A stretch of 64,000 nt of DNA from an uncultured Bacteroidota bacterium (lineage in GTDB: Bacteria > Bacteroidota > Bacteroidia > Chitinophagales > Chitinophagaceae). A program made the translations under genes and the position numbers. Numbering within the stretch: the stretch's first letter is position 1; every line of letters begins with the position of its first letter. The stretch lies in assembly GCA_903938445.1 (NCBI GenBank), contig CAJADG010000052.1, forward strand, positions 1-64,000, read 5' to 3'. Below are positions 10,620 through 18,688 of the stretch, one piece after another. Below the pieces are notes generated by a model. The model was given only the letters and a program-made list of their open reading frames with translations, was not told the origin of the DNA and did not search any database.

Positions 10620-11921
10620 ATGATCAAGCTCCCCTCTATTGCTTACTTGTATGAAATCTTTAAGCAGTATCCTTCTGTTCAAACTGATACCAGAAAATTA
10701 AAATCAGGTGATATTTATTTTGCATTAAAAGGCCCCAATTTCAATGGAAACCTATTTGCAGAAAAAGCTTTAGAGGCAGGTGCATCTTATGCAATTGTTG
10801 ATGAAGAGGTAGCTGCCGATGCAAAATGGAATGATAAGATTTTATTGGTTCAAGATGGCCTTAGTTCTTTACAAGCACTTGCTAAATACCATCGCGAACA
10901 ATTCAATATTCCTTTTATTGGGATCACAGGTAGCAATGGTAAAACAACTACAAAGGAATTAGTATATACAGTACTCGCTAGTCATTATACAACTTATACT
11001 ACACAAGGAAATTTAAATAATCATATTGGCGTACCCCTGACCCTATTAAGCATTCATCCAGATGCACAAATGGCGGTAATTGAAATGGGTGCTAATCATT
11101 TACATGAAATTGCAAGTTATTGTGAATATGCAATACCTAATTATGGGCTCATTACCAATTGTGGTAAAGCCCATTTAGAAGGATTTGGTTCAGAGGAAGG
11201 TGTTAAAAAAGGCAAGGGTGAATTATTTGATTTCTTAAGGGACCATAATGGAACTGCTTTTATTATGAGTGACTATGATTACTTACAAAACATGAGTAAA
11301 GGTATTAGCAATGTAATTACTTATGGCACTCAATCAGGAACATTACAAGCAAAGGCCAATACGGTGAATGGATTTTTACAAGTAAATTTTACACAAGGTT
11401 TTGAAATGGAATGTATTCAAACACAATTGGTGGGAGAATATAATTTACCTAATATTTTAGCTGCAGTAAGTATCGGTATTTACTTTAAAGTACCTGCTGA
11501 AAAAATTAAATCGGCTATTGAAAATTATGCACCAACCAATAGTCGTTCTCAATTATTAAAATGGAAAGAAAATGATGTTATTTTAGATGCTTACAATGCT
11601 AATCCAAGTAGCATGAAATTGGCAATTGAGAATTTTGCCAAATTAAATGCTACTCATAAAATTGTTTGCATTGGTGGTATGAAGGAACTTGGCACCACTA
11701 GTTTGGAGGAGCATCAACAACTTATTCATTTACTACAACAAACTCAATGGGAGCAGGTCGTTTTAGTGGGTGGCGATTTTGAACATTGTCAACACCATTA
11801 TCTTTTCTTCCCTAATGCATTAGAAGCAAAAGCTTGGCTTGCTGAACAAAATTATAAAGACAGATCTATTTTAATAAAGGGATCTAGAGGAATCCAAATG
11901 GAACAGGTGTTAGATTTATAA
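10620..11921 (+). CDS. murF: UDP-N-acetylmuramoyl-tripeptide--D-alanyl-D-alanine ligase
   Basis: 433 aa cytoplasmic Mur ligase adding D-Ala-D-Ala to the UDP-MurNAc-tripeptide, the last cytoplasmic step before lipid I. The N-terminal domain binds the substrate (QTDTRKLKSGDIYFALKG). The central ATPase has GITGSNGKTTTKE at about residue 100, then NLNNHIGVPLTLL and EMGANH. The C-terminal domain begins near DAYNANPSSMKLAIENF. Length is normal. It lies 15 bp after ispF. A murF next to gldJ is a linkage I recall from other Bacteroidota. No anomalies. Confidence 0.96.
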   Translation: MIKLPSIAYLYEIFKQYPSVQTDTRKLKSGDIYFALKGPNFNGNLFAEKALEAGASYAIVDEEVAADAKWNDKILLVQDGLSSLQALAKYHREQFNIPFIGITGSNGKTTTKELVYTVLASHYTTYTTQGNLNNHIGVPLTLLSIHPDAQMAVIEMGANHLHEIASYCEYAIPNYGLITNCGKAHLEGFGSEEGVKKGKGELFDFLRDHNGTAFIMSDYDYLQNMSKGISNVITYGTQSGTLQAKANTVNGFLQVNFTQGFEMECIQTQLVGEYNLPNILAAVSIGIYFKVPAEKIKSAIENYAPTNSRSQLLKWKENDVILDAYNANPSSMKLAIENFAKLNATHKIVCIGGMKELGTTSLEEHQQLIHLLQQTQWEQVVLVGGDFEHCQHHYLFFPNALEAKAWLAEQNYKDRSILIKGSRGIQMEQVLDL

Positions 11922-11942
11922 ACAGCCCTCCTTTTAATTTAA

Positions 11943-11950
11943 TACCTTTG
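11943..11950 (+). promoter_or_regulatory. Perfect TAnnTTTG -7 box ending 4 bp before an ATG
   Basis: TACCTTTG matches the Bacteroidota -7 consensus TAnnTTTG exactly. Only four bases separate it from the ATG at 11955, so transcription should begin at or within a few bases of the start codon, giving a leaderless mRNA. No clear TTG -33 element was seen at the usual distance. Confidence 0.6.
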
Positions 11951-11954
11951 CAGC

Positions 11955-12398
11955 ATGAGCAAAAATCTAATTCTTAGTATGCTTACCAATAAATGCCCTC
12001 GTTGTAGAGAAGGTAAATTATTTGTATCAAGCAACCCTTATGACTTATCCAATATTACTAAAATGAATGAGCGCTGTCCAGTATGCGGACAACCTACTGA
12101 AATTGAAGTTGGTTTTTATGTTGGTACAGGTTATGTGAGTTATGCATTAACCGTAGCCTATTTTGTATCCAGCTTTGTTGCTTGGAAAGTATTGATTGGT
12201 ATGACATTTGATTTGGACGACAATAGAATTTTATATTGGTTATTTAGTTCCATTGTTTTAGTCATATTATTGCAACCCGTTTTTATGCGCTTATCCAGAT
12301 CCATTTGGATTGCGATGTTTGTTTCTTTCAATAAAAATTGGAAGACAGAGCCATTAGATTATAATGAAAGGATGGACGAACATTTTAAGGAGCATTAA
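11955..12398 (+). CDS. DUF983 family membrane protein
   Basis: 147 aa. Two CxxC pairs near the N-terminus (KCPRCREGKLF and RCPVCGQPTEIE) form a probable zinc ribbon and are followed by two transmembrane segments (about residues 55-75 and 87-107) with a basic cytoplasmic tail. This is the DUF983 layout; the family has no settled biochemical role. It sits 33 bp after murF but has its own perfect -7 box immediately before the ATG, so it may be separately expressed and leaderless. A tRNA-Ser gene follows. Function unknown. Confidence 0.85.
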   Translation: MSKNLILSMLTNKCPRCREGKLFVSSNPYDLSNITKMNERCPVCGQPTEIEVGFYVGTGYVSYALTVAYFVSSFVAWKVLIGMTFDLDDNRILYWLFSSIVLVILLQPVFMRLSRSIWIAMFVSFNKNWKTEPLDYNERMDEHFKEH

Positions 12399-12440
12399 GT
12401 TTAATGCCGGCCTATAATTACAAACTCATTTTATTTTCAG

Positions 12441-12448
12441 TACATTTG
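12441..12448 (+). promoter_or_regulatory. Promoter -7 element for tRNA-Ser
   Basis: TACATTTG fits TAnnTTTG exactly and ends 10 bp before the first base of the tRNA, the right distance for a transcript with a very short leader. Confidence 0.65.
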
Positions 12449-12458
12449 CAACCTTAAT

Positions 12459-12543
12459 AGAGAGGTGTCCGAGTGGTTGAAGGAGCACGCCTGGAAAGTG
12501 TGTATACGGCAACGTATCGAGGGTTCGAATCCCTTCCTCTCTG
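12459..12543 (+). tRNA. tRNA-Ser (anticodon GGA)
   Basis: 85 nt class II tRNA. The acceptor stem pairs AGAGAGG with CCTCTCT and the discriminator is G. The anticodon stem CACGC/GTGTG encloses CTGGAAA with anticodon GGA. The extended variable arm TATACGGCAACGTATC is the mark of tRNA-Ser, and GGGTTCGAATCCC is the T arm. CCA is not encoded. A perfect -7 box lies just upstream and an intrinsic terminator follows directly. Confidence 0.95.
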
Positions 12544-12544
12544 C

Positions 12545-12575
12545 AAAGCCTGTCACGAAAGTGATAGGCTTTTTT
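12545..12575 (+). terminator. Intrinsic terminator of tRNA-Ser
   Basis: AAGCCTgTCAC gaaa GTGAtAGGCTT forms a stem with a GAAA loop and is followed by a T-run, beginning just after the tRNA 3' end. Confidence 0.85.
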
Positions 12576-12594
12576 AATCCGAAACGACGTCTAT

Positions 12595-13362
12595 CTAAAT
12601 CCCAAACAACCTTTCAGCATTAGCGGTTGTAATAGCTGCAATTTCATGTAGCGGCATTTGCTTAATGTCAGCTAATTTTTTAGCCACTTCAATCATAAAA
12701 GCTGGCTCGTTTCTTTTGCCACGATAAGGAACTGGAGGTAAATAGGGAGCATCCGTTTCTAAAAATAAATACTCCATAGGAATATCACTTATAGCTTCTG
12801 CTACACCGGCATTTTTATAAGTAAGCACCCCACCAAGGCCTAAATAAAATCCCATATCAATAATTTGTTTAGCTGATTCGTAGCTTCCACTAAAACAATG
12901 AAAAGCACCACGTAAACCTTTTTTTACAAATGGCTTCACAGCATCAATTGTTTCACCCATAGCGTTGCGTGTATGAATAACTATAGGTGTATTAAAATCT
13001 ATTGCCCATTGCATTTGAATTTCAAAAGCCTTGTGTTGTTGTTCCGTAAAAGTTTTATCCCAATAAAAATCCAATCCAATTTCTCCAATTGCAACAAATT
13101 TTCTTTTAGATAACCACTCCTCTACAATCGCTAATTCCTGCTCATAATTTTCTTTCACATAACAAGGATGCAAACCCATCATGGCCATACATTGCTTAGG
13201 ATATTTAGCTTCCAATTCCAACATATCCTTAATACAAGTACTATCAATTCCCGGCATGAGAATTTTCTCTACTCCCGTATTAGTTGCGTTTTTTAGAATA
13301 ACATCTATCTCAGGAAGTATCGTTTCGTCGTAAATATGGGAATGGGTATCAATAAATCTCAT
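12595..13362 (-). CDS. tatD: TatD family metal-dependent hydrolase/deoxyribonuclease
   Basis: About 255 aa TIM-barrel amidohydrolase of the TatD family, which acts as a 3'-5' exonuclease or DNase in DNA repair in the members tested. Metal-site motifs are FIDTHSHIYD (HxH), AIGEIGLDFYWD (Glu), PIVIHTRNA (His), AFHCFSGS (His) and FLETDAPYLPP (Asp). The track ORF starts at a TTG (13383); the ATG at 13360-13362 gives MRFIDTHSHIYD, the normal family N-terminus, so I use it. No operon partner is clear: the deacetylase upstream is about 195 bp away and the gap holds two plus-strand terminator-like hairpins. Confidence 0.93.
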   Translation of the reverse strand: MRFIDTHSHIYDETILPEIDVILKNATNTGVEKILMPGIDSTCIKDMLELEAKYPKQCMAMMGLHPCYVKENYEQELAIVEEWLSKRKFVAIGEIGLDFYWDKTFTEQQHKAFEIQMQWAIDFNTPIVIHTRNAMGETIDAVKPFVKKGLRGAFHCFSGSYESAKQIIDMGFYLGLGGVLTYKNAGVAEAISDIPMEYLFLETDAPYLPPVPYRGKRNEPAFMIEVAKKLADIKQMPLHEIAAITTANAERLFGI

Positions 13363-13447
13363 AATTATAGATTGAGTACACAAAAAAAGGATATTTTTTC
13401 CAGCTTACATACTAAAACATTCTATTTCATCGTTTTAGCAATTGGAC

Positions 13448-13538
13448 GATAGGTCTTATTAGTACAGACTTTATCTTTTTGTTTTTTATAGGGTACGGAT
13501 TATACAGGCCGAGGTTTCTACCTTGGCCTTCTTTTTTT
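13448..13538 (+). ncRNA. Two tandem terminator-like hairpins; possible end of a small plus-strand RNA
   Basis: In the 195-bp gap upstream of tatD, GATAgGTCT/AGACttTATC (13448-13475) is followed by TTTTTGTTTTTT, and 31 bp later GGCCGAGG-tttcta-CCTTGGCC (13507-13528) is followed by TTCTTTTTTT. Both carry their T-runs on the plus strand, whereas both flanking genes are on the minus strand. Something short transcribed rightwards may end here. I found no convincing promoter and recognise no RNA family, so this is only a candidate. Confidence 0.3.
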
Positions 13539-13557
13539 CTAAAATAAGGACAAAAAT

Positions 13558-14181
13558 TTATGGAATTACTTCAAATTGATATCCCAGCTTAGAGAAATAA
13601 TCCAAAACCAGGGGCAAGGCAATTGACATTCTATCCCAAGCTTTTTGACTATCATGAAAAACAATAATGGAACCAGGTACCGTATTTTGAATAACATTCC
13701 TGGCACAATCTTCTCCATTTAAATTCAAATCAAAATCTCCACTCAAAACATCCCACATGATAATATGTTGAGGACAATTTGAATCTGCTTGAATTGTTTT
13801 TATTTGTTTTCTGGTAACCCGGCCATAAGGTGGTCTAAATAAGTCACTCTCTATTAAACTAGCAGCGTCTTTTATATTTTCAATGTAAGAAACTGAATCT
13901 GTTTTCCAACCGTTTAAATGATCATAAGTGTGATTGCCAACACGATGCCCTTGTTGCAAAATGGACTCATAAACATTAGGGTGTTTGAGTACATTATTTC
14001 CGATGCAAAAAAAGGTAGCTTTAGCATTGTATTTTTTTAATGTTTCCAAAACAAAAGGAGTTGCTTCTGGATGCGGACCATCATCAAAACTGATATAAAT
14101 TACCTTTTCCTTGGAAGGAATTTTCCAAGTACAATTTGGGTATAAAGCCCTGAGCCAAAAAGGTGTTTTTATCAAATACAT
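13558..14181 (-). CDS. Polysaccharide deacetylase (NodB/CE4 family)
   Basis: About 207 aa. NodB-homology domain with the CE4 motifs in order: YISFDDGPHPEAT (motif 1, catalytic Asp and metal Asp), HRVGNHTYDHL (motif 2, two metal His), RPPYGRVT (motif 3), IIMWDVLSGDF (motif 4) and IIVFHDSQ (motif 5). Such enzymes remove N-acetyl groups from peptidoglycan or chitin-like polymers. The short hydrophobic N-terminus is not a convincing signal peptide, so location is uncertain. The track start is a TTG at 14187; ATG at 14179-14181 (MYLIKTPFWLRALYP) is preferred. It is divergent from gltX across 63 bp. Substrate cannot be told from sequence. Confidence 0.9.
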   Translation of the reverse strand: MYLIKTPFWLRALYPNCTWKIPSKEKVIYISFDDGPHPEATPFVLETLKKYNAKATFFCIGNNVLKHPNVYESILQQGHRVGNHTYDHLNGWKTDSVSYIENIKDAASLIESDLFRPPYGRVTRKQIKTIQADSNCPQHIIMWDVLSGDFDLNLNGEDCARNVIQNTVPGSIIVFHDSQKAWDRMSIALPLVLDYFSKLGYQFEVIP

Positions 14182-14218
14182 CACCAAAGATAAATAGTTC
14201 TATTGCCCGTTTGAATAT

Positions 14219-14226
14219 TATCTTTG
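14219..14226 (+). promoter_or_regulatory. Promoter -7 element for gltX
   Basis: TATCTTTG matches TAnnTTTG exactly, 18 bp before the gltX ATG. A TTG lies 13 bp upstream, shorter than the usual spacing, so only the -7 box is well supported. Confidence 0.5.
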
Positions 14227-14244
14227 TGAAAATGTTGTAAAAGT

Positions 14245-15774
14245 ATGGATTCAAAGGTAAGAGTAAGATTTGCACCCTCTCCAACCGGTGGTTTACACCT
14301 TGGTGGCGTAAGAACTGTTTTATTTAATTATTTGTTTGCAAAGCACCATCATGGTGAATTTATATTAAGAATTGAGGACACGGACCAAACTCGTTTTGTG
14401 CCAGGCGCCGAACAATACATTCAAGACACTTTAGCATGGTGTGGTTTAACTCCTGATGAAAGCCCATTACACGGTGGTCCTTATGGTCCTTATCGTCAAA
14501 GTGAGCGCAAGGCAATGTATAAACAATATGCTGATCAATTAATTGCACAAGGGAATGCCTATTACGCATTTGATACTCCCGAAGAATTAGATGCAAAACG
14601 TAAGGAGGTTCCTAATTTTCAATACAGTCGTGCCCACAGACTGGAGATGAAAAATTCAGAAGCACTTTCACCCGAAGCAGTGGATGAATTATTGAAAAAT
14701 AATACACCCTATGTAATTCGCATTAAGGTTCCTGAAAATGAAGAAGTAAGTTTAGAAGATGTCATTAGAGGACATGTGAGTTTTGACACCAACATGGTTG
14801 ATGATAAAGTTTTATTAAAAGCAGATGGCATGCCAACCTATCACCTAGCGGTAGTGGTAGATGATCATTTAATGAAAATTACACATGCTTTTAGAGGCGA
14901 AGAATGGTTGCCAAGTGCACCCGTACATGTGTTATTATGGAAGTATTTATTTGGATTAGATCAGATGCCTAAATGGGCACACCTTCCATTAATATTAAAA
15001 CCAGATGGCAATGGCAAATTAAGCAAACGCGATGGAGAACGCTTAGGATTTCCTGTATTTGCAATGGATTGGACCGATCCAAATACAAACACTACCACTA
15101 TTGGTTTTAAGGAAAGAGGTTTTTTACCAGAAGCATTTGTAAACCTTTTAGCGATGCTTGGATGGAATGATGGAACGGATAAAGAAATTTATTCGATGGA
15201 TGAATTGATTGCAGGCTTCTCTTTAGATAGAGTGCATAAAGGGGGAGCTAAATTTGATTACGAAAAAGCAAAATGGTTTAACGCGGAGTGGATTAAGAAA
15301 ATGGATAATGAAAAATTAGCCACTTTGGTAAAGCCCTATTTTGATGAGGCTACAATAGAAATTCACGAGCATAGTTATTTAGTAAAAGTGGTTGGGCTCG
15401 TAAAAGAACGATGTCATTTATTACCAGATTTTATTGCACAATCAAGTTTTTATTTTCAAGCGCCTACTCAAATTGATACAGCAAGTATTGCTCCAAAGTG
15501 GGAAGAGAAAAAGCGCACGTTTTTTGAAACATTAGCTGCTAATTATCAAAACAAACTGGACGCTGGAATTATCACAGCTCCTGCACTTGAATTAGAAGCT
15601 GAATTTAAAGAACTAGTTGCGAAACATGAATTGAAACCAGGCGAGTTAATGTTGCCATTTAGAATTATGTTAGTAGGTGGCAAATTTGGACCTGGCGTAT
15701 TCGATATTGTAGAAACGATTGAACTTAAAGATACCGTTGCAAGAATTCAACATGGCTTGCAATTATTATCATAG
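14245..15774 (+). CDS. gltX: Glutamate--tRNA ligase
   Basis: 509 aa class I aminoacyl-tRNA synthetase charging tRNA-Glu. The N-terminal Rossmann domain starts RVRFAPSPTGGLHLGGVRT, with the HIGH-equivalent HLGG at about residue 18; FRGEEWLPSAPVHVLL is the family fold signature, and the KMSKS-equivalent GKLSKRDGERL is at about residue 258. The C-terminal helical half is the anticodon-binding region. Length is typical of the bacterial discriminating enzyme; whether it also charges tRNA-Gln cannot be decided. Followed after 45 bp by the B12-binding protein gene. Confidence 0.97.
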   Translation: MDSKVRVRFAPSPTGGLHLGGVRTVLFNYLFAKHHHGEFILRIEDTDQTRFVPGAEQYIQDTLAWCGLTPDESPLHGGPYGPYRQSERKAMYKQYADQLIAQGNAYYAFDTPEELDAKRKEVPNFQYSRAHRLEMKNSEALSPEAVDELLKNNTPYVIRIKVPENEEVSLEDVIRGHVSFDTNMVDDKVLLKADGMPTYHLAVVVDDHLMKITHAFRGEEWLPSAPVHVLLWKYLFGLDQMPKWAHLPLILKPDGNGKLSKRDGERLGFPVFAMDWTDPNTNTTTIGFKERGFLPEAFVNLLAMLGWNDGTDKEIYSMDELIAGFSLDRVHKGGAKFDYEKAKWFNAEWIKKMDNEKLATLVKPYFDEATIEIHEHSYLVKVVGLVKERCHLLPDFIAQSSFYFQAPTQIDTASIAPKWEEKKRTFFETLAANYQNKLDAGIITAPALELEAEFKELVAKHELKPGELMLPFRIMLVGGKFGPGVFDIVETIELKDTVARIQHGLQLLS

Positions 15775-15819
15775 AATTGGCTTAACTTGTATACAGAAAG
15801 CTTGCTTAAATAAAAAAGA

Positions 15820-16230
15820 ATGTCTTTAGATCGACCTATAAGAGTTTTAGTGGCTAAAGTTGGCCTTGACGGGCATGACCGAGGCGCAAAAGTTATTGCT
15901 ACTGCATTAAGAGATGCGGGCATGGAAGTTATTTATACCGGACTTCGTCAAAGTCCTGAGATGGTTGTTCAGGCAGCTTTACAAGAAGATGTGGATGCGA
16001 TTGGCATTAGTATTTTATCTGGAGCGCACATGACTATTTTTCCAAAAGTGTATCAAATGATGCAGGAAAAAGGATTAACCAACACCCTTCTTACTGGTGG
16101 TGGAATTATTCCTGATGAAGACAATGCTCAATTAAGTGCCATGGGCATTGGTACCCTATTTAGTCCAGGAGCAAATACTTCAGATATTGCAGCATATATA
16201 AAAGATTGGGTCGCAGCACATAGAAAATAA
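15820..16230 (+). CDS. Stand-alone cobalamin (B12)-binding domain protein, methylmalonyl-CoA mutase small-domain type
   Basis: 136 aa made only of a B12-binding domain. It has the base-off/His-on signature: [13 protein letters not shown] (DxHxxG, His coordinates cobalt), ISILSGAH (SxL) and LLTGGGIIP (GG). The sequence is closest by eye to the C-terminal domain of methylmalonyl-CoA mutase, as in two-part mutases where this domain is a separate subunit. No catalytic mutase subunit is in the window, so the partner must lie elsewhere. The crotonase gene follows after 30 bp, suggesting an acyl-CoA carbon-skeleton pathway. The fold is certain, the exact mutase partner is not. Confidence 0.88.
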   Translation: MSLDRPIRVLVAKVGLDGHDRGAKVIATALRDAGMEVIYTGLRQSPEMVVQAALQEDVDAIGISILSGAHMTIFPKVYQMMQEKGLTNTLLTGGGIIPDEDNAQLSAMGIGTLFSPGANTSDIAAYIKDWVAAHRK

Positions 16231-16260
16231 AAGTTTCTTTCACTTTTAAATTGATTCATT

Positions 16261-17040
16261 ATGTCTTTTCAAACTTTGTTTACTAAGATGGAAGATCACA
16301 CATTGATCATTACCATCAATCGTCCAGATGTTTTAAATGCATTAAACAAACAAGTAATTGATGATTTAGATGCCGTAATGGACAGAGTGTATAAATTTCC
16401 AGAAATAAAAAGTGTGGTGATAACGGGTGCAGGATTAAAAAGTTTTGTAGCAGGTGCAGATATAAAAGAATTTGAATCTCTTTCAAAAGACGAAGCCATT
16501 GCAGTTGCCAAAAGAGGCCAGTCCGTATTTGCAAAAATTGAACGTTCTCCAAAACCAGTAATAGCTTGTGTAAACGGATTTGCTTTGGGCGGGGGTTGTG
16601 AATTGGCCATGAGTTGCCATTTTGTGATTGCTTCTGAAAGCGCCACATTTGGTCAACCCGAAGTGAATTTAGGCATCATGGTGGGCTATGGTGGTTCTCA
16701 AAGATTAACACAAAGGGTTGGAAAAGGAAGGGCCATGGAATTAATTATTACAGGAAAAACAATCAATGCCACACAAGCTATGAATTACGGTTTGGTCAAT
16801 TATGTGGTGCCTCAAACTGAATTATTAGATAAAGCTTTCTCCATATTAAGAGTGGTACACGAAAAATCACCTATTGCCGTTGGTAATTCTATAAAGGCTG
16901 TAAATGCCGTATGGGATGAAACCGTTAATGGATATGATGTGGAAGCAAACTTATTCGGCGAATGCTTTAATAGCGATGATGCTAAGGAAGGAATTGCTGC
17001 ATTTAAAGAAAAAAGAAAGCCTCATTTTAAAGGGTACTAA
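16261..17040 (+). CDS. Enoyl-CoA hydratase/isomerase (crotonase) family protein
   Basis: 259 aa crotonase. The oxyanion-hole segment FVAGADIKEFESL and the signature VIACVNGFALGGGCELAMSCHFVIAS are present. Both glutamates used by hydratases are visible, in GGGCELAMSC and in FGQPEVNLGIMVGYGG, so water addition to a 2-enoyl-CoA is the likely reaction. The C-terminus FNSDDAKEGIAAFKEKRKPHFKG is standard. Probably co-transcribed with the B12-binding gene 30 bp upstream. The acyl-CoA substrate, whether short-chain fatty or branched amino-acid derived, cannot be assigned. Confidence 0.92.
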   Translation: MSFQTLFTKMEDHTLIITINRPDVLNALNKQVIDDLDAVMDRVYKFPEIKSVVITGAGLKSFVAGADIKEFESLSKDEAIAVAKRGQSVFAKIERSPKPVIACVNGFALGGGCELAMSCHFVIASESATFGQPEVNLGIMVGYGGSQRLTQRVGKGRAMELIITGKTINATQAMNYGLVNYVVPQTELLDKAFSILRVVHEKSPIAVGNSIKAVNAVWDETVNGYDVEANLFGECFNSDDAKEGIAAFKEKRKPHFKGY

Positions 17041-17044
17041 CCCC

Positions 17045-17059
17045 TTCTGAGTTTACGAT
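17045..17059 (+). repeat. 15-bp direct repeat, copy 1, upstream of fumC
   Basis: TTCTGAGTTTACGAT occurs here, just after the crotonase stop, and again at 18538-18552 just after the fumC stop. The two copies bracket fumC. A 15-mer pair is not rare by chance in 64 kb of AT-rich DNA, but the placement is notable. Confidence 0.5.
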
Positions 17060-17109
17060 TACTTACTGGATTTACCTGATTTTCTTTACCCATTTTAATC
17101 AATGAGTCT

Positions 17110-17117
17110 TACCTTTG
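17110..17117 (+). promoter_or_regulatory. Promoter -7 element for fumC; decides the start codon
   Basis: TACCTTTG matches TAnnTTTG exactly. It lies inside the track ORF but 20 bp before the ATG at 17138, so the transcript would begin after the track start at 17102. This supports [11 protein letters not shown] as the true N-terminus. Confidence 0.65.
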
Positions 17118-17137
17118 CGGTATCTAAAAAACCGCAT

Positions 17138-18532
17138 ATGGAATACAGAATTGAGAAAGACACAATGGGTGAAGTAAAAGTACCTGCAAATGTTTATTGG
17201 GGTGCTCAAACACAAAGAAGCATTGAGAATTTTAAAATAGCTCAAGACATTAATAGAATGCCGAAGGAAATTATTCGTGCATTTGCTTACTTAAAAAAAG
17301 CAGCAGCATTAACTAATTTTGATGCAGGTGTTTTACCAAAAGAAAAGTGTGATTTAATTGGCCAGGTTTGTGATGAAATTTTAGCTGGTAAATTAGATGA
17401 TCAATTTCCATTAGTAGTATGGCAAACAGGTAGTGGTACACAAAGTAATATGAACATGAACGAGGTGATTGCTTATCGTGCGCATGTTATCAATGGCGGT
17501 AGTTTAACCGATAAAGAAAAATTTATTCATCCAAACGATGATGTAAATAAATCTCAATCTTCAAACGACACCTTCCCTACTGCAATGCATATTGCAGCCT
17601 ATAAAATTTTAAAGGAAGTTACCATCCCTGGTATTATTACTTTAAAAAATACATTAGACGCTAAGAGTGCCGAGTTCATGCACATTGTGAAAATTGGTCG
17701 TACCCACTTTATGGATGCTACTCCACTTACATTGGGTCAAGAAATTAGCGGTTATGCAAGTCAATTAAAACATGGATTAAAAGCGATTGAAAATACATTA
17801 GCACATTTAAGCGAATTAGCTTTAGGTGGCACCGCAGTTGGTACAGGAATTAACACACCAAAAGGGTATTCAGAAAATGTTGCCAAGCATATAGCCAACT
17901 TAACGGGATTACCATTTATCACCGCTGAAAATAAATTTGAAGCATTGGCTGCACATGACGCCATCGTTGAATCGCATGGTGCCTTAAAAACAGTAGCAGT
18001 AAGCTTAATGAAAATAGCGAACGATGTTCGTATGTTGTCTTCTGGACCAAGAAGTGGTATTGGTGAATTGTTTATTCCAGACAACGAACCAGGCTCTTCA
18101 ATTATGCCAGGTAAGGTTAACCCTACTCAATCTGAAGCATTAACCATGATTGCTGCACAGGTAATGGGTAATGATGTAGCCATTAACGTGGGTGGATCAA
18201 TGGGTCACTTTGAATTAAACGTTTTCAAACCTGTGATGATTTATAATTTCTTACACAGTGCAAGATTAATTGGAGATGGTTGTGTAAGCTTCAATGAAAA
18301 GTGTGCTATTGGTTTAGCACCCATCGAAGAAAACATTAACAAGCATGTGAACAATAGCTTGATGTTAGTGACTTCTTTAAATACTAAGATTGGTTATTAT
18401 AAGTCAGCAGAGATTGCTCAAAAAGCACATAAGGAAGGAACAACTTTAAAAGAGATGGCTGTTAAATTAGGTTATGTAACTCCTGAAGAATTTGATGCAT
18501 GGGTGGTGCCAAAGGATATGGTTGGACTATAA
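17138..18532 (+). CDS. fumC: Class II fumarate hydratase
   Basis: Interconverts fumarate and L-malate in the TCA cycle; a heat-stable homotetramer without an iron-sulfur cluster. From the ATG at 17138 it is 464 aa, close to the 467 of E. coli FumC. Motifs: [13 protein letters not shown] near the start, [42 protein letters not shown] (catalytic His) and the superfamily signature [11 protein letters not shown] at about residue 320. The track start at 17102 adds 12 residues ([12 protein letters not shown]) encoded over a perfect -7 promoter box, so I reject it. A long hairpin at 18567-18650 follows as probable terminator. Monocistronic. Confidence 0.96.
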   Translation: MEYRIEKDTMGEVKVPANVYWGAQTQRSIENFKIAQDINRMPKEIIRAFAYLKKAAALTNFDAGVLPKEKCDLIGQVCDEILAGKLDDQFPLVVWQTGSGTQSNMNMNEVIAYRAHVINGGSLTDKEKFIHPNDDVNKSQSSNDTFPTAMHIAAYKILKEVTIPGIITLKNTLDAKSAEFMHIVKIGRTHFMDATPLTLGQEISGYASQLKHGLKAIENTLAHLSELALGGTAVGTGINTPKGYSENVAKHIANLTGLPFITAENKFEALAAHDAIVESHGALKTVAVSLMKIANDVRMLSSGPRSGIGELFIPDNEPGSSIMPGKVNPTQSEALTMIAAQVMGNDVAINVGGSMGHFELNVFKPVMIYNFLHSARLIGDGCVSFNEKCAIGLAPIEENINKHVNNSLMLVTSLNTKIGYYKSAEIAQKAHKEGTTLKEMAVKLGYVTPEEFDAWVVPKDMVGL

Positions 18533-18537
18533 TTGAT

Positions 18538-18552
18538 TTCTGAGTTTACGAT
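18538..18552 (+). repeat. 15-bp direct repeat, copy 2, downstream of fumC
   Basis: Second copy of TTCTGAGTTTACGAT, 6 bp after the fumC stop and about 1.5 kb from copy 1 at 17045-17059. Confidence 0.5.
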
Positions 18553-18566
18553 ATAGCAATAGCAAG

Positions 18567-18650
18567 GAAAGATAAGAAAATACTAATTCGAGCGAGCTTT
18601 CGAGCCACGCGCAGAGCGAGTCGAGAGTTGGTAGTTTCTTATCTTTTTTT
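18567..18650 (+). terminator. Long GC-centred hairpin and T-run after fumC
   Basis: The arms AAAGATAAGAAA and TTTCTTATCTTT pair perfectly over 12 bp, and pairing continues imperfectly inward (ATACTAATTC against GAGTTGGTAG). The interior GAGCGAGCTTTCGAGCCACGCGC is far more GC-rich than its surroundings. A run of seven T follows the right arm. Likely the fumC terminator, but longer and richer than the other terminators in this window. Confidence 0.6.
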
Positions 18651-18688
18651 ATTTAACTAACATAAGAAGTGACAAGTATAGCCTAATT

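Noticed and set aside
14084-14284. ORF of 66 aa on the minus strand over the gltX start
   Set aside because: Shadow of the deacetylase and gltX genes; overlaps both and has no coding features.
16296-16648. Minus-strand ORFs of 110-116 aa inside the crotonase gene
   Set aside because: Both are shadows of a well-supported crotonase gene and have unlikely composition.
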